Positions 32,689 through 42,068 of a DNA stretch of 64,000 nt are shown here, piece after piece. A model generated the notes under the pieces. The model saw nothing but the letters and a program-made list of their open reading frames with translations. It did no database searches and was not told the DNA's origin. Position numbers and translations under genes: made by a program. The stretch's first letter is position 1. Each line of letters starts with the position of its first letter. Origin of the DNA: Rhizobium terricola (GTDB taxonomy: Bacteria; Pseudomonadota; Alphaproteobacteria; Rhizobiales; Rhizobiaceae); NCBI RefSeq assembly GCF_012927355.1, contig NZ_JABBGK010000001.1, positions 924,649 through 988,648 of the forward strand, in the 5' to 3' direction.

Positions 32689-33288
32689 TTAGGTTCCTGC
32701 CTGACCCGGACGTCTGGCGATGACGGAGAGCCATTCGGTCGGCTGTCCGTCATAGGCGCCACCCTGCCAGCTCTCGACGCGCACTTGCTGCCAGGGTCCG
32801 TTGTTCCTCCAGAGCTCCTCGAGTTCCAGCCGGCTGGGATAGTTGTAACGGCGTCCGAGCCTGTCTTCTCCTTCGGCCTCTCCCGCCTTGAAGCTTGCCC
32901 AGACATGGCCACCGGGCTTCAGTGCCTTGTAGATGCGGTTGATGATGTCAGGCAGTTCGTGGCGCGGCGCGTGGAGCAGGGAGGCATTCGCATAGACGGC
33001 GTCATAAACGCCTTCGGCATCGAGCTCCGTGAACAGCAGGATGCGCACCGGCTGGCCGATCAGGCGCTCGGCACAACGAGCGAGTTCGGGGGAGCCGTCC
33101 GTCGCATCGACGCGAAATCCGGCATGCAGCATTTCGGCAGCGTCCCTGCCACTGCCCGTGCCGAGTTCGAGGATGTGGCTTCCGGGTGCCAGCAGCCGTA
33201 GGAATGTCGCAAGGCGCGGACTTGGCCGGCTCTGCGCCGCATAGGTCTCGGCGTTGCGTGCATAGAAGTCGAGCGTCTTGTCCGTCAT
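32689..33288 (-). CDS. Class I SAM-dependent methyltransferase
   Basis: A 199-residue Rossmann-fold methyltransferase. Motif I is visible as ILELGTGSGRDAAEML (about residues 39-54), followed by the acidic VDATDGSPELA, and motif IV-like YDAVYANASLLHAP. The family resembles small-molecule or tellurite-resistance-type methyltransferases; the substrate cannot be inferred. It is convergent with the HerA-like gene (12 bases between stops) and downstream of pepT on the same strand. Confidence 0.85.
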   Translation of the reverse strand: MTDKTLDFYARNAETYAAQSRPSPRLATFLRLLAPGSHILELGTGSGRDAAEMLHAGFRVDATDGSPELARCAERLIGQPVRILLFTELDAEGVYDAVYANASLLHAPRHELPDIINRIYKALKPGGHVWASFKAGEAEGEDRLGRRYNYPSRLELEELWRNNGPWQQVRVESWQGGAYDGQPTEWLSVIARRPGQAGT

Positions 33289-33327
33289 CGTCCGCCTTGC
33301 CCTGGTCCGCCTCGAGGAGTTCCCGCC

Positions 33328-34566
33328 TTAGCCCGGCGTGCGCTCCTCCCAGACCTTTACCAGTTCGATGATGGTCTGCACCGACTTTTCCATATCCTGA
33401 ACGCTCACCCACTCGAGCGGCGAGTGATAGGCGTGGCCGCCGGTATAGATGTTGGGGCAGGGCAGGCCCATGAAGGACAGGCGTGAACCGTCGGTGCCGC
33501 CGCGAATGCTGTGGCGGACCGGTTCCAAGGCGACGCGACGCACTGCCTCGACGAGGTTTTCGACCACCTCGGGATGGCGATCCAGCACGACCTTCATGTT
33601 GCGGTACTGCTCCTTGACTTCGAAGGTGAAGGTGGAGCCCGGATAGTCCTTCAAGACGTCCCGGGCGATCTCGGCGAGCAGCGCTTCCTTGACGGCAAGG
33701 CCCTGATCGTCAAAGTCGCGGATGATGAAACCAAGGCTTGCACTTTCCATCGAACCGGCGATGTCGGTCGGGTGGATGAAGCCCTGCCGCCCTTCCGTCG
33801 TCTCCGGGGCGATTTCACCGGGGAGCCGGGCGACGATGGCGCCGGCGATCTTGATGGCGTTTTCCATCTTGCCCTTGGCAGTGCCGGGATGCATGGCGAC
33901 GCCGGTGATGGTGATGTCCACGCCGTCGGCCGAGAAAGTCTCATCCTCGATCTCGCCGACGGTACTGCCGTCGAGCGTGTAGCCGAATTCGGCGCCAAGC
34001 TTCTTCAGGTCCACCTTGTCCGCGCCGCGACCGATCTCTTCGTCGGTGGTGAACAGCACTTTGACTGTCCCGTGAGGGATCTCGGGATGGGCCACGAGAT
34101 GGGCAATGGCCGTCATGATCTCGGCGATCCCCGCCTTGTCGTCGGCGCCCAGCAGGGTCGTGCCGTCGGTGGTGACGATGTCATGGCCGACCTGATCTGC
34201 AAGCTCGGGGTGATCGGCGACACGGATCACCTGGGTCGCATCTCCGATCAGCCGGATGTCGCCGCCACCATAGTTGCGGACGATCTGCGGCTTCACGCCG
34301 GTGCCGGTGAAATCGGGCGCGGTGTCCATGTGGGAGCACAGGCAGATGACCGGCACGTCTTTCGCCACGTTGGAGGCGAGCGTCGCATAGACGTTGCCGT
34401 GCTCGTCCATATGGGCGTCGCCGAGGCCGATCGCCAGCAGTTCCTCGGCCAGCAGCCGGCCGAGATCCTTCTGCTTTTCCGTCGATGGCTGGGTGTCGGA
34501 CGACGGATCCGACTGGGTGTCGATGACGACATAGCGGAGAAGGCGGTCGAGGACGGTATCGGTCAT
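33328..34566 (-). CDS. pepT: Peptidase T (tripeptidase)
   Basis: A cytoplasmic zinc aminopeptidase of family M20B that removes the N-terminal residue from tripeptides. The 412-residue protein has the metal-binding segments CSHMDTAPD, GADDKAGIAE and TTDEEIGRGAD, a lid/dimerisation domain in the middle, and the C-terminal GGTDGSRLSFMGLPCPNIYTGG motif. Length matches PepT. The gene is 39 bases upstream of the methyltransferase gene, in the same orientation. Confidence 0.95.
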   Translation of the reverse strand: MTDTVLDRLLRYVVIDTQSDPSSDTQPSTEKQKDLGRLLAEELLAIGLGDAHMDEHGNVYATLASNVAKDVPVICLCSHMDTAPDFTGTGVKPQIVRNYGGGDIRLIGDATQVIRVADHPELADQVGHDIVTTDGTTLLGADDKAGIAEIMTAIAHLVAHPEIPHGTVKVLFTTDEEIGRGADKVDLKKLGAEFGYTLDGSTVGEIEDETFSADGVDITITGVAMHPGTAKGKMENAIKIAGAIVARLPGEIAPETTEGRQGFIHPTDIAGSMESASLGFIIRDFDDQGLAVKEALLAEIARDVLKDYPGSTFTFEVKEQYRNMKVVLDRHPEVVENLVEAVRRVALEPVRHSIRGGTDGSRLSFMGLPCPNIYTGGHAYHSPLEWVSVQDMEKSVQTIIELVKVWEERTPG

Positions 34567-34690
34567 GATGACTCCGATCTGAGGGCGCGCGCCATCAGCT
34601 ATACCGATCGGGGGCCATTCCGGAAATGGGTTGTCGCAGATCGTCGGTCGACGCGGAACGCGAACGGGCCAGAAACGCGCCCGGAAAGAG

Positions 34691-34718
34691 GGCAGGGCGA
34701 CCCGGAGGCCGCCCTGCC
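34691..34718 (-). terminator. Terminator-like hairpin after terC
   Basis: A perfect 9-bp GC-rich stem (34691-34699 with 34710-34718), 35 bases beyond the terC stop, is followed on the minus strand by CTCTTT. The U tract is short, so strength is uncertain; read on the plus strand it is followed by TTTGTCGTTT. Confidence 0.6.
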
Positions 34719-34752
34719 TTTGTCGTTTCTCGTCTGTCGTTGCCTCGCCGGC

Positions 34753-35751
34753 CTATTCCTGCGGCAGAGCCTTCGCCGCGGCCTTGGCTTCGCCGCGGGT
34801 CGCCCAGAGCGAGCCCAGGATTCCGGCACCCAGGATACCGAGGGTAACGCCGAGCGAGATCACCGGCGGGATCTTGGCGAGACCCAGCATGTCGGCGACG
34901 AAGATCTTCGAGCCGATGAAGATCAGCACCACGGAGAGGGCATACTTCAGATAGGCAAAGCGATGGATGAGCGCCGAGAGCGCAAAATAGAGCGCGCGCA
35001 GGCCGAGGATCGCGAAGATGTTCGAGGTGTAGACGATGAAGGGGTCTGTGGTGATCGCAAAGACCGCCGGGATCGAATCGACTGCAAAGACCAGGTCGGC
35101 GAGTTCGACCATGACCAGCGCCAGGAAGAGCGGCGTCACATAGGTCTTCATCCGGCCCGTCATCAGATCCTCGCGCCTGACGAAGAAACGATGCCCGTCG
35201 AGCTTTTCCGTGACCGGCAGGTGCCGGCGCAGAAAGCCGAGGATGAGGTTGTTCGAGACGTCATATTCCTTGTCTGCCGTCAGCAGCATCTTGATGCCGG
35301 TGACAACCAGGAAGGCCGCGAAGATATAGAGAACCCAGTGATAGTTCTCGACGATCGATGCGCCCGCCGCGATCATAATGCCGCGCAGCACGATGACGCC
35401 GAGAATGCCCCACAGCAACACCCGATGCTGGTAGGCGCGGGGGATGGCGAAATAGCCGAAGATCATGGCGATGACGAAGATATTGTCCATCGCCAGACTT
35501 TTCTCGACGACGAAACCGGTCAGGTATTCAAGGCCTGCCTGCTGGCCGGACTGCCACCAGACCCAGCCGCCGAAGGCAAGGCCGAGCGACATGTAGAAGG
35601 CGGACAGGAGAAAGCTCTCACGAATGCCGATCTCGGCGCTCTTTTTATGCAGGACGCCGAGGTCGAGAGCGAGTAGTACGATGACAAGGGCCAGGAAGGA
35701 GAGCCACATCCAGACGGCGGTCCCCAGAAAGTCTGTCCAAAGAAAATCCAT
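34753..35751 (-). CDS. TerC-family integral membrane protein
   Basis: A 332-residue protein with eight or nine transmembrane helices. It has the TerC signature residues: Asp in ALDLGVLHKK, EKSLAMDNIFVIAMIF, and LADLVFAVDSIPAVFAITTDPFIVYTSN. TerC proteins are linked to tellurite resistance or metal (manganese) export; Alx-type members are often controlled by a manganese riboswitch, but I could not find that element upstream here. The ATG at 35749-35751 is used; an overlapping TTG lies one codon earlier. Confidence 0.93.
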   Translation of the reverse strand: MDFLWTDFLGTAVWMWLSFLALVIVLLALDLGVLHKKSAEIGIRESFLLSAFYMSLGLAFGGWVWWQSGQQAGLEYLTGFVVEKSLAMDNIFVIAMIFGYFAIPRAYQHRVLLWGILGVIVLRGIMIAAGASIVENYHWVLYIFAAFLVVTGIKMLLTADKEYDVSNNLILGFLRRHLPVTEKLDGHRFFVRREDLMTGRMKTYVTPLFLALVMVELADLVFAVDSIPAVFAITTDPFIVYTSNIFAILGLRALYFALSALIHRFAYLKYALSVVLIFIGSKIFVADMLGLAKIPPVISLGVTLGILGAGILGSLWATRGEAKAAAKALPQE

Positions 35752-35884
35752 CAAGGGTTTCCTTTGCCGGAACGGTTGTTGATCGCAGCTCCGACATCAC
35801 GGGAATCCGGCACTCGCGTCAGAGGGGCCCGGCGCTGCGTATCCCCGAAATGGTTGTTGGCTCGAATAGTTCAAGGATCCGCCG

Positions 35885-35913
35885 TTGACTTTCGCGTGAT
35901 CTGCCGCTAATGA
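35885..35913 (+). promoter_or_regulatory. Candidate promoter upstream of rpsD
   Basis: TTGACT (35885-35890) and TAATGA (35908-35913), 17-base spacer. Transcripts from here would begin just before the hairpin at 35923-35944, so they might end there unless it is overridden. Confidence 0.4.
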
Positions 35914-35922
35914 CCCCACCAA

Positions 35923-35950
35923 CGCCGGGCCGTAACGCCCGGTGTTTCTT
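35923..35950 (+). terminator. Terminator-like hairpin upstream of rpsD
   Basis: Stem 35923-35930 with 35937-35944 (one G-U pair), loop CGTAAC, followed by TTTCTTTT on the plus strand. No plus-strand gene ends before it, so it either marks a short untranslated RNA or shields rpsD from upstream transcription. Confidence 0.55.
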
Positions 35951-35979
35951 TTGACATGTCCCGTGGCTCTTTCCATACG
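35951..35979 (+). promoter_or_regulatory. Probable rpsD promoter
   Basis: TTGACA (35951-35956), a perfect -35 box, with CATACG (35974-35979) 17 bases later as the best -10, which is a weak match. This would give a leader of about 100 bases before rpsD. Confidence 0.5.
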
Positions 35980-36043
35980 CTTTATGTGAGAGGCCTGTCA
36001 GAGCTTCCAAAATGGAGTTCAGAGGAGGGCGTGTTTCCTTGAT

Positions 36044-36063
36044 CCAGTTTGGCAACAAACTGG
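36044..36063 (+). promoter_or_regulatory. rpsD leader stem-loop with GCAA tetraloop
   Basis: CCAGTTTG and CAAACTGG form a perfect 8-bp stem closed by the stable GNRA loop GCAA, 25 bases before the rpsD start codon. Ribosomal protein S4 represses its own mRNA in other bacteria, so this is a candidate regulatory structure. There is no direct evidence of function. Confidence 0.45.
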
Positions 36064-36088
36064 TGTAACCTGTTGTAAAGGAAATGCG

Positions 36089-36706
36089 ATGAGCAAGCGC
36101 GCTGCATCCAAGTACAAAATCGATCGCCGCATGGGCGAAAATATCTGGGGCCGTCCGAAGTCCCCGGTAAACCGTCGCGAATACGGCCCGGGCCAGCACG
36201 GCCAGCGCCGCAAGGGCAAGCTTTCGGACTTCGGCGTGCAGCTGCGCGCCAAGCAGAAGCTGAAGGGCTACTACGGCGACCTGCGCGAGAAGCAGTTCCG
36301 CGCTACCTACGACGAAGCCAACCGCCGCAAGGGCGACACCTCGGAGAACCTGATCGGTCTGCTCGAATCGCGCCTCGACGCGATCGTCTACCGCGCCAAG
36401 TTCGTTCCGACGGTCTTTGCTGCCCGTCAGTTCGTCAACCACGGCCACGTCACCGTCAACGGCGTCAAGGTCAACATCGGTTCGTACCGCTGCAAGGCCG
36501 GCGACGTTATCGAAGTTCGCCAGAAGTCGAAGCAGCTGGTCACCGTCCTCGAGTCGGTTCAGCTCGCCGAGCGTGACGTTCCGGACTACATCGAAGTCGA
36601 CCACAACAAGATGGTTGCCACCTTCGTTCGCGTTCCGGGCCTGTCGGACGTTCCCTACGCCGTCGTCATGGAACCGCAGCTGGTCGTCGAATTCTACTCG
36701 CGCTAA
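36089..36706 (+). CDS. rpsD: 30S ribosomal protein S4
   Basis: Primary 16S rRNA-binding protein that nucleates small-subunit assembly. The 205-residue protein shows the expected [16 protein letters not shown] terminus, the [10 protein letters not shown] segment, and the S4 RNA-binding domain ([31 protein letters not shown]). The start is preceded by AAAGGA. As in other rhizobia, rpsD stands outside the main ribosomal operons; here it has its own leader and terminator. Confidence 0.98.
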   Translation: MSKRAASKYKIDRRMGENIWGRPKSPVNRREYGPGQHGQRRKGKLSDFGVQLRAKQKLKGYYGDLREKQFRATYDEANRRKGDTSENLIGLLESRLDAIVYRAKFVPTVFAARQFVNHGHVTVNGVKVNIGSYRCKAGDVIEVRQKSKQLVTVLESVQLAERDVPDYIEVDHNKMVATFVRVPGLSDVPYAVVMEPQLVVEFYSR

Positions 36707-36728
36707 TCAGTGCGAGACCGGATTGTGG

Positions 36729-36753
36729 AAAGCCGCCCCTCGGGGCGGCTTTT
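36729..36753 (+). terminator. Terminator of rpsD
   Basis: A long perfect GC stem (core 36729-36739 with 36742-36752) and a run of T lies 22 bases after the rpsD stop. It is one of the clearest intrinsic terminators in the window. Confidence 0.93.
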
Positions 36754-36818
36754 TCTATTTGCGCCGCAATATTTCGCGGCGATTATGTCGGGCGGCATCG
36801 GGCTGCAAGAGGATGGAT

Positions 36819-37745
36819 ATGGACCTTCAGGCGATCGTTGACGACATCGTGCGCGAGCTCGAACCCCGTCTCGGCGAGGGCAAGGTCGCCGACTACATTC
36901 CCGAACTCGCCAAGGTGGATCCGAAACAGTTCGGCATCGCCATCACCACGGTGGACGGCGACGTCTTTACGGCGGGCGATGCGGCAACGCCGTTCTCCAT
37001 TCAGAGCGTCTCCAAGGTGTTCATGCTGACGCTGGCGCTGGGCAAGGCCGGCGAGGCGATCTGGAAGCGTGTCGGCCGCGAACCCTCGGGCACGGCCTTC
37101 AATTCGATCGTTCAGCTCGAACACGAGCACGGCATTCCGCGCAATCCCTTCATCAATGCCGGCGCGATCGTCATCTGCGACCTGGTGCTGGCCGGATACA
37201 AGCCGAAGGAGGCGATCGGCGAGTTTCTGCGTTTTGTGCGCTATCTTGCGGACGACGAGACGATCAGCATCGACGGTGCCGTCGCGAAGTCGGAGACGAA
37301 CACCGGCTACCGCAACTACGCGCTCGCCAATTTCATGCGGTCGTTCGGCAACCTGCATCACGACGTCGACCACGTGCTCGGCGTCTACTTCCACCAGTGC
37401 GCGCTGTCGATGACCTGTGCCCAGCTGTCGCGGGCCGGCCTGTTCCTGGCTGCAAAGGGTGCCGACCCGATCAGCGGCTATTCGGTGGTGTCGCCCAAGC
37501 GGGCGCGGCGCATCAATGCGCTGATGCTGACCTGTGGTCACTATGACGGTTCGGGCGACTTCGCCTTCCATGTCGGCCTGCCCGGCAAGAGCGGTGTCGG
37601 CGGCGGTATCCTGGCGATCGCACCGGGCAAGGCGTCGATCGCGGTGTGGTCGCCGGGCCTCAACAAGGTTGGCAATTCGGCGCTTGGGTCCGTTGCGCTC
37701 GAAATGCTGGCGAGCCGCACCGGCTGGTCGGTATTCGGGGCTTGA
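36819..37745 (+). CDS. glsA: Glutaminase
   Basis: Hydrolyses glutamine to glutamate and ammonia. The 308-residue protein is a serine-dependent beta-lactamase-fold glutaminase: [10 protein letters not shown] holds the catalytic Ser-x-x-Lys, with [27 protein letters not shown] and [13 protein letters not shown] further on. ATG at 36819 chosen because AGAGG lies 6 bases before it; an ATG two codons earlier sits directly on that ribosome binding site. It is the first of three closely spaced plus-strand genes with ttcA. Confidence 0.95.
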   Translation: MDLQAIVDDIVRELEPRLGEGKVADYIPELAKVDPKQFGIAITTVDGDVFTAGDAATPFSIQSVSKVFMLTLALGKAGEAIWKRVGREPSGTAFNSIVQLEHEHGIPRNPFINAGAIVICDLVLAGYKPKEAIGEFLRFVRYLADDETISIDGAVAKSETNTGYRNYALANFMRSFGNLHHDVDHVLGVYFHQCALSMTCAQLSRAGLFLAAKGADPISGYSVVSPKRARRINALMLTCGHYDGSGDFAFHVGLPGKSGVGGGILAIAPGKASIAVWSPGLNKVGNSALGSVALEMLASRTGWSVFGA

Positions 37746-37808
37746 TCTTGGCGGATGAACCGGGCATTGGCAGGGCGCGCGTGCGCGCGCCCGTGGAGCC
37801 TTGATGCC

Positions 37809-38696
37809 ATGACCCTTTCGCCCGCCGAATTCGCTGCCGATCTCGCCACAGACGAGGACGACGCTTCCGCCGATGCGGCCGGCGTGCATCCGGTCTTTGC
37901 CGCCGCGCCACGGTCCGTCGGCTTCAACAAGCTGCGCAAGCGCCTGATCCGCCAGGTCCGGCAGGCGATCACCGACTTCGACATGCTGAAGGGCCAGAAA
38001 CGCTGGCTGGTCGGCCTTTCCGGCGGCAAGGATTCCTACGGCCTGCTTGCCCTTCTGCTCGACCTGCAATGGCGGGGCGTGCTTCCGGTAGAGCTCGTCG
38101 CCTGCAATCTGGACCAGGGACAGCCGAATTTCCCGAAGAACGTTCTGCCCGACTATCTGGCCTCAATCGGGGTGAAGCACCGAATCGAGTATCGCGACAC
38201 CTATTCGGTGGTGAAGGAGAAGGTGCCGACGGGTGGTACCTATTGCTCGCTGTGCTCGCGACTGCGCCGCGGCAACCTCTACCGGGTGGCGCGCGAGGAG
38301 GGATGCGACGCGCTGGTGCTCGGCCATCATCGCGAAGACATTCTGGAGACCTTCTTCATGAACTTCTTCCATGGCGGGCGCCTGTCTGCCATGCCGGCAA
38401 AACTGCTCAACGACGAGGGCGACCTTATGGTGCTCCGGCCGCTCGCCTATGCGGCCGAAGAGGACCTTGCCCGTTTCGCCGCCGCGATGGCGTTCCCGAT
38501 CATCCCTTGCGATCTCTGTGGTTCGCAGGATGGCCTGCAGCGCAACGCAATGAAGGAGATGCTGTCGGGCATCGAGGCCCGGATGCCCGGCCGCAAGGAT
38601 GCGATGCTGCGGGCCCTTGGCCATGTCGATCCGTCGCATTTGCTCGATCCCCGACTTTTCGACTTTTCCTCCCTTCTTCCGACAAAGGACGCCTGA
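37809..38696 (+). CDS. ttcA: tRNA 2-thiocytidine biosynthesis protein TtcA
   Basis: ATP-dependent thiolase that makes 2-thiocytidine at position 32 of tRNA. The 295-residue protein has the PP-loop SGGKDS at residues 71-76 and the two CxxC pairs (CSLC and CDLC) that bind an iron-sulfur cluster, with the [16 protein letters not shown] segment. The ATG at 37809 has GGAG upstream; the frame is open from 37755. It is followed two bases later by the inositol phosphatase-type gene. Confidence 0.95.
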   Translation: MTLSPAEFAADLATDEDDASADAAGVHPVFAAAPRSVGFNKLRKRLIRQVRQAITDFDMLKGQKRWLVGLSGGKDSYGLLALLLDLQWRGVLPVELVACNLDQGQPNFPKNVLPDYLASIGVKHRIEYRDTYSVVKEKVPTGGTYCSLCSRLRRGNLYRVAREEGCDALVLGHHREDILETFFMNFFHGGRLSAMPAKLLNDEGDLMVLRPLAYAAEEDLARFAAAMAFPIIPCDLCGSQDGLQRNAMKEMLSGIEARMPGRKDAMLRALGHVDPSHLLDPRLFDFSSLLPTKDA

Positions 38697-38698
38697 CA

Positions 38699-39520
38699 AT
38701 GGCAGAACTCGACATCGCGGCGCTTGCCAATACGCTGCAGGAAGCAGCCGCAACGGAGATCCTGCCGCGTTTCCGCAATCTCGGTGACGGCGACGTGCGC
38801 ATGAAGACGGATGCGATCGACCTCGTGACGGAGGCCGACGAGGCTGCCGAGCGACTGATCCGGGCACGGATTGCCGAGATCATGCCCGATGCCGTCTTCA
38901 TCGGCGAAGAAGCGGTCGCCGCCGATCCGGCGCTGCTCGACACACTGGCCGATGCGGAGCTTGCCGTGATCGTCGACCCGATCGACGGCACCTTCAATTA
39001 CGCGGCGGGCCTGCCGCTGTTCGGCGTCATGCTGAGCGTGGTGGCGAAGGGCGAGACCGTGGCCGGGATCATCTATGATCCGATGGGCAATGACTGGCTG
39101 ATCGCGGAGAAGGGCTCCGGCGCCTGGCTCTGCGGTGCCAACGGTTCGCAGGTGCAGATGGCGATCGCGCCGGCGGTTCCTCTCAACCAGATGGTCGGCA
39201 TTGCCGCGATGACCTACATGGACAGCGAAAGCAAGCGCAAGATCCTTGGCAACCTGGCCGATGTGCGCATGTTCACCAGCTATCGTTGCTCGGCCCATGA
39301 ATACCGCACCTTTGCGGCCGGGCACCTGCATTTTCTCATGTACAAGAAGCTGATGCCCTGGGATCACCTGGCCGGCACCCTGATCTCCCAGGAGGCGGGC
39401 GCCTATGTGGCTCGTCTCGACGGGTCGCCCTACCTGCCGCACAATTTCGACGGCGGCCTGTTGCTTGCGCCGGACAAGGAGAGCTGGACGGAACTCCGCG
39501 AGAAGATCTTCACGATCTAG
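38699..39520 (+). CDS. Inositol monophosphatase family protein
   Basis: A 273-residue Mg-dependent sugar phosphatase. Metal-binding motifs are visible: FIGEEA, DPIDGTFNYAAGLP and WDHLAGTLISQEAG. Members act on inositol phosphates, fructose bisphosphate or PAP; the substrate here is unknown. It starts two bases after the ttcA stop and is the last gene of the glsA-ttcA group, with a terminator 25 bases downstream. Confidence 0.9.
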   Translation: MAELDIAALANTLQEAAATEILPRFRNLGDGDVRMKTDAIDLVTEADEAAERLIRARIAEIMPDAVFIGEEAVAADPALLDTLADAELAVIVDPIDGTFNYAAGLPLFGVMLSVVAKGETVAGIIYDPMGNDWLIAEKGSGAWLCGANGSQVQMAIAPAVPLNQMVGIAAMTYMDSESKRKILGNLADVRMFTSYRCSAHEYRTFAAGHLHFLMYKKLMPWDHLAGTLISQEAGAYVARLDGSPYLPHNFDGGLLLAPDKESWTELREKIFTI

Positions 39521-39544
39521 GAGCGAAAACCGGACATCAAAAGA

Positions 39545-39575
39545 CCCGCGCAGCCTGAGCCGCGCGGGCTTCTTT
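39545..39575. terminator. Bidirectional terminator
   Basis: A 7-bp GC stem (39545-39551 with 39562-39568), with TTCTTTTT on the plus side and TCTTTT on the minus side, lies between the convergent inositol phosphatase and chemotaxis genes. Confidence 0.85.
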
Positions 39576-39592
39576 TTGTGCGAGATGGGCCG

Positions 39593-41698
39593 TCAGGCCG
39601 CTCTGGAGGCGGTTCGGCCGGAGCTAAGCGGTTTGTCGATCCTGAAGCGTGACACTGCTTCGTTCAGGGTCTCGGTCTCGCTGAAGACGGAATGAACGGC
39701 CGCCGTCGTTTCCTCGACCATGGCGGCATTCTGCTGCGTCACCTGGTCCATCCGGTTGACCGCGGAATTGATCTCCTGCAGGCCCACGGACTGTTCCTGC
39801 GATGACGTGACCATGGCTCGCACATTGTCGTTGATGGTCAAGACATGCTGGCCGATTTGCTTCAAGGCTTCTCCTGTGCGGGTGACGAGGGTCACGCCGG
39901 ACTGGACGTGGGCTTCGGAGCGCTCCAGCAGCGTCTTGATTTCCTTGGCGGCGGCGGCCGAGCGCTGGGCGAGCTCGCGCACTTCCTGGGCAACGACCGC
40001 AAAGCCCTTGCCCGCTTCGCCCGCGCGGGCGGCCTCGACGCCGGCGTTGAGCGCAAGCAGATTGGTCTGGAAGGCGATGTCGTTGATCACGCCGATGATC
40101 TGACCGACCTGGTTGGACGAGGATTCGATCTCGCCCATGGCCGTGACGGTGTCCCCGACGATCACTTCCGAACGGCCTGCTACTGTGGTGGCTTCGCCGA
40201 CCATGCGGCTGATTTCTTCGGCGCGCCGGTGGGCTGCCTTGACTGTTGCTGTGATCTGATCGAGCGCGGCGGCGGTTTCCTCGAGGGATGCCGCCTGTTG
40301 TTCGGTGCGACGCGACAGATCGTCGGTCGAGCCGCGGATTTCAGACGTGCCCTGGCGAATGTTCTCGGAGCTGCCGGCAATCGTGCCGAGGGCGGCTGCG
40401 AGCGTTTCCATCGACCGGTTGAAATCCTGCCGCAGCGTTTCGAGCGAGCCGGAGAAGGGCACCTCGATGCGGAAGGAGAGGTCGCCCTTGGCGAGGCTGT
40501 CCAGCCCGCGCGCAAGCGCTTCGACGGTGATCTGCAACTGGCGGGCCTGCTCGGCTTTCTCCGCCTCCGTGCGGGCGCGTTCCTGTTCGCTGGCCGAACG
40601 GTTGTCGGCAGCCTCGTGTTCGAGCTCGATATTGCGCAGGGCCGACTTGCGGAAGATGTCGACGGCGTCGGCCATGGAGCCGAGTTCGTCGGCGCGACCG
40701 GCATAGGGCACCTCGGTCTTCAAGTCGCCGCGGGCCAGAAGGCCCATATAGTCGGTCATGCGCGCCAGCGGGCGATAGACCATCGGCTTGCTGATGAGCG
40801 CGATGGCGCCGGCAATCAGCAGCATCAGGGCGAAGACGGCTGCCGCTGCCCAGAAGCCTGTGGAGGCGATCTCATTGTAGCGGGCCCGATCGACCGCGAC
40901 CACGGCCAGCCCGATCGTGTTGTTGGAGAAGTCGAGGACCGGGAAGGCGACGCCGGCGAGGGCGCCATCGGTTTCCGGCATTGTCTCGAAGGTCGTGCGC
41001 TTGCCGAGCAGGTCGTTCAGATTGAACACCTTGGCCGCATCCATGCCATTCGGCAGGGTGGAGCCGATCTGCTCCAGGCCGTTCTTGCCGATGGCGAAGA
41101 TGGCGGCCGGGTGGCCGCTGCTCTGGGTGAATTTCTCGACGAAACCACTGTGCAGGCTCAGGCCGAACTCGACGGATCCGACATGATTGCCGTCGAGTGC
41201 GATCGGCGCCAGGCCGCGAATGCCGATGCCCGCCTCGCCGCCTTCAAGGCCGCTCAGCACTTTCTTTTCGGAATTGACCTGGACGACGGTCTTGCGGAAG
41301 CTCGACAGGTCGTCGCCGAACTGTTCCGGCTTGTGGACGCGCAGGAAGGCGATTGCCGGCGGCAGGTGGAATTGGAACTGGCGCACGTCATAGGCGCCCT
41401 TGAGCGCCTTGAAGGCACCGCCGAATTCCTTGGCGAGCGCATCGCGGTCGCCGGCTGCCATTGCCTGCTTGACGCTGGTCTGCTCCGCGGTGAGAAGCGC
41501 CAGCATGGTTGCGGCGCGCTGCGACGCCGTGAGTTCGGACTTGAACTGCATTTCCACGCTTGCCAGCTTGTCCTGCATCGCCTGGGAGACGAACCGGGTG
41601 CTAAGCGTCGCCACCGTGCCTGCGACGGCGATCGCCGAGATAAGTGCGCCGCCGAACAGCAGGGAGTTGAACTTGGTGCTAATCTTGAGTTTCAGCAT
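39593..41698 (-). CDS. Methyl-accepting chemotaxis protein
   Basis: A 701-residue chemoreceptor. Transmembrane helix 1 is at about residues 12-32, followed by a periplasmic Cache-type sensor (about 33-278), transmembrane helix 2 at about 280-302, and a HAMP domain with a second HAMP-like segment ([20 protein letters not shown]). The cytoplasmic signalling domain has the highly conserved hairpin [20 protein letters not shown]. The ligand is unknown, and there is no CheR/CheB-docking pentapeptide at the C terminus. Start at the ATG 41696-41698. No che genes are nearby. Confidence 0.93.
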   Translation of the reverse strand: MLKLKISTKFNSLLFGGALISAIAVAGTVATLSTRFVSQAMQDKLASVEMQFKSELTASQRAATMLALLTAEQTSVKQAMAAGDRDALAKEFGGAFKALKGAYDVRQFQFHLPPAIAFLRVHKPEQFGDDLSSFRKTVVQVNSEKKVLSGLEGGEAGIGIRGLAPIALDGNHVGSVEFGLSLHSGFVEKFTQSSGHPAAIFAIGKNGLEQIGSTLPNGMDAAKVFNLNDLLGKRTTFETMPETDGALAGVAFPVLDFSNNTIGLAVVAVDRARYNEIASTGFWAAAAVFALMLLIAGAIALISKPMVYRPLARMTDYMGLLARGDLKTEVPYAGRADELGSMADAVDIFRKSALRNIELEHEAADNRSASEQERARTEAEKAEQARQLQITVEALARGLDSLAKGDLSFRIEVPFSGSLETLRQDFNRSMETLAAALGTIAGSSENIRQGTSEIRGSTDDLSRRTEQQAASLEETAAALDQITATVKAAHRRAEEISRMVGEATTVAGRSEVIVGDTVTAMGEIESSSNQVGQIIGVINDIAFQTNLLALNAGVEAARAGEAGKGFAVVAQEVRELAQRSAAAAKEIKTLLERSEAHVQSGVTLVTRTGEALKQIGQHVLTINDNVRAMVTSSQEQSVGLQEINSAVNRMDQVTQQNAAMVEETTAAVHSVFSETETLNEAVSRFRIDKPLSSGRTASRAA

Positions 41699-42068
41699 AA
41701 ATGGCTCCGACAAAGGGTATGACCTGCGCTGCGGGGCGAAGGAAGCAATTCTGGGCCTGGCGCGCCATGCAGTGAGCAATGTTCAACGTTCGGCAGGATC
41801 GCTAATCCGGCCGCGACGCGCTTTGGTGATTTGGGATGGCGGGGCGTCATGCCCGGATGCTGTTTGTCTGGAGGGTACAATGGCGACCGCACAGCTTATG
41901 CCTAGCTATGGCACGAATCGTCTTGCATATCGGTAAATGTCGATAAGCATTTGCGCATCAACGCGCGAGCGTAGGAATGTGGGGAGGTTCGCGCGCGCGG
42001 GATTGGCTGTTGAAAAGCCATGCCGGCCACCGCCCGGCGAATGTCCGGGCGGCGCGAAGATCTCTTTG
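41699..42068. other. Intergenic region between MCP and MFS genes
   Basis: 370 bases without a supported gene. It should hold the promoter of the chemoreceptor gene (minus strand). Near the left end of the MFS gene are two stem-loops: TGGCT/AGCCA (42004-42020) and a perfect 8-bp GC stem (42030-42037 with 42045-42052). Confidence 0.5.
42030..42052 (-). terminator. Hairpin downstream of the MFS gene
   Basis: CCGCCCGG (42030-42037) and CCGGGCGG (42045-42052) form a perfect 8-bp stem 17 bases after the MFS stop. There is no U tract next to it, so termination is only suggested by position. Confidence 0.45.

Noticed and set aside
33511..35676. 721-codon plus-strand frame opposite pepT and terC
   Set aside because: It spans two well-supported minus-strand genes and their gap and has no protein-like features.
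35752..35900. Possible manganese (yybP-ykoY) riboswitch before terC
   Set aside because: The conserved GGGGAGUAG core and its partner loop are not present in the upstream sequence.
41908..41930. TGGCAC...TTGC resembling a sigma-54 promoter
   Set aside because: The distance between the GG and GC elements is 13 bases instead of 10.
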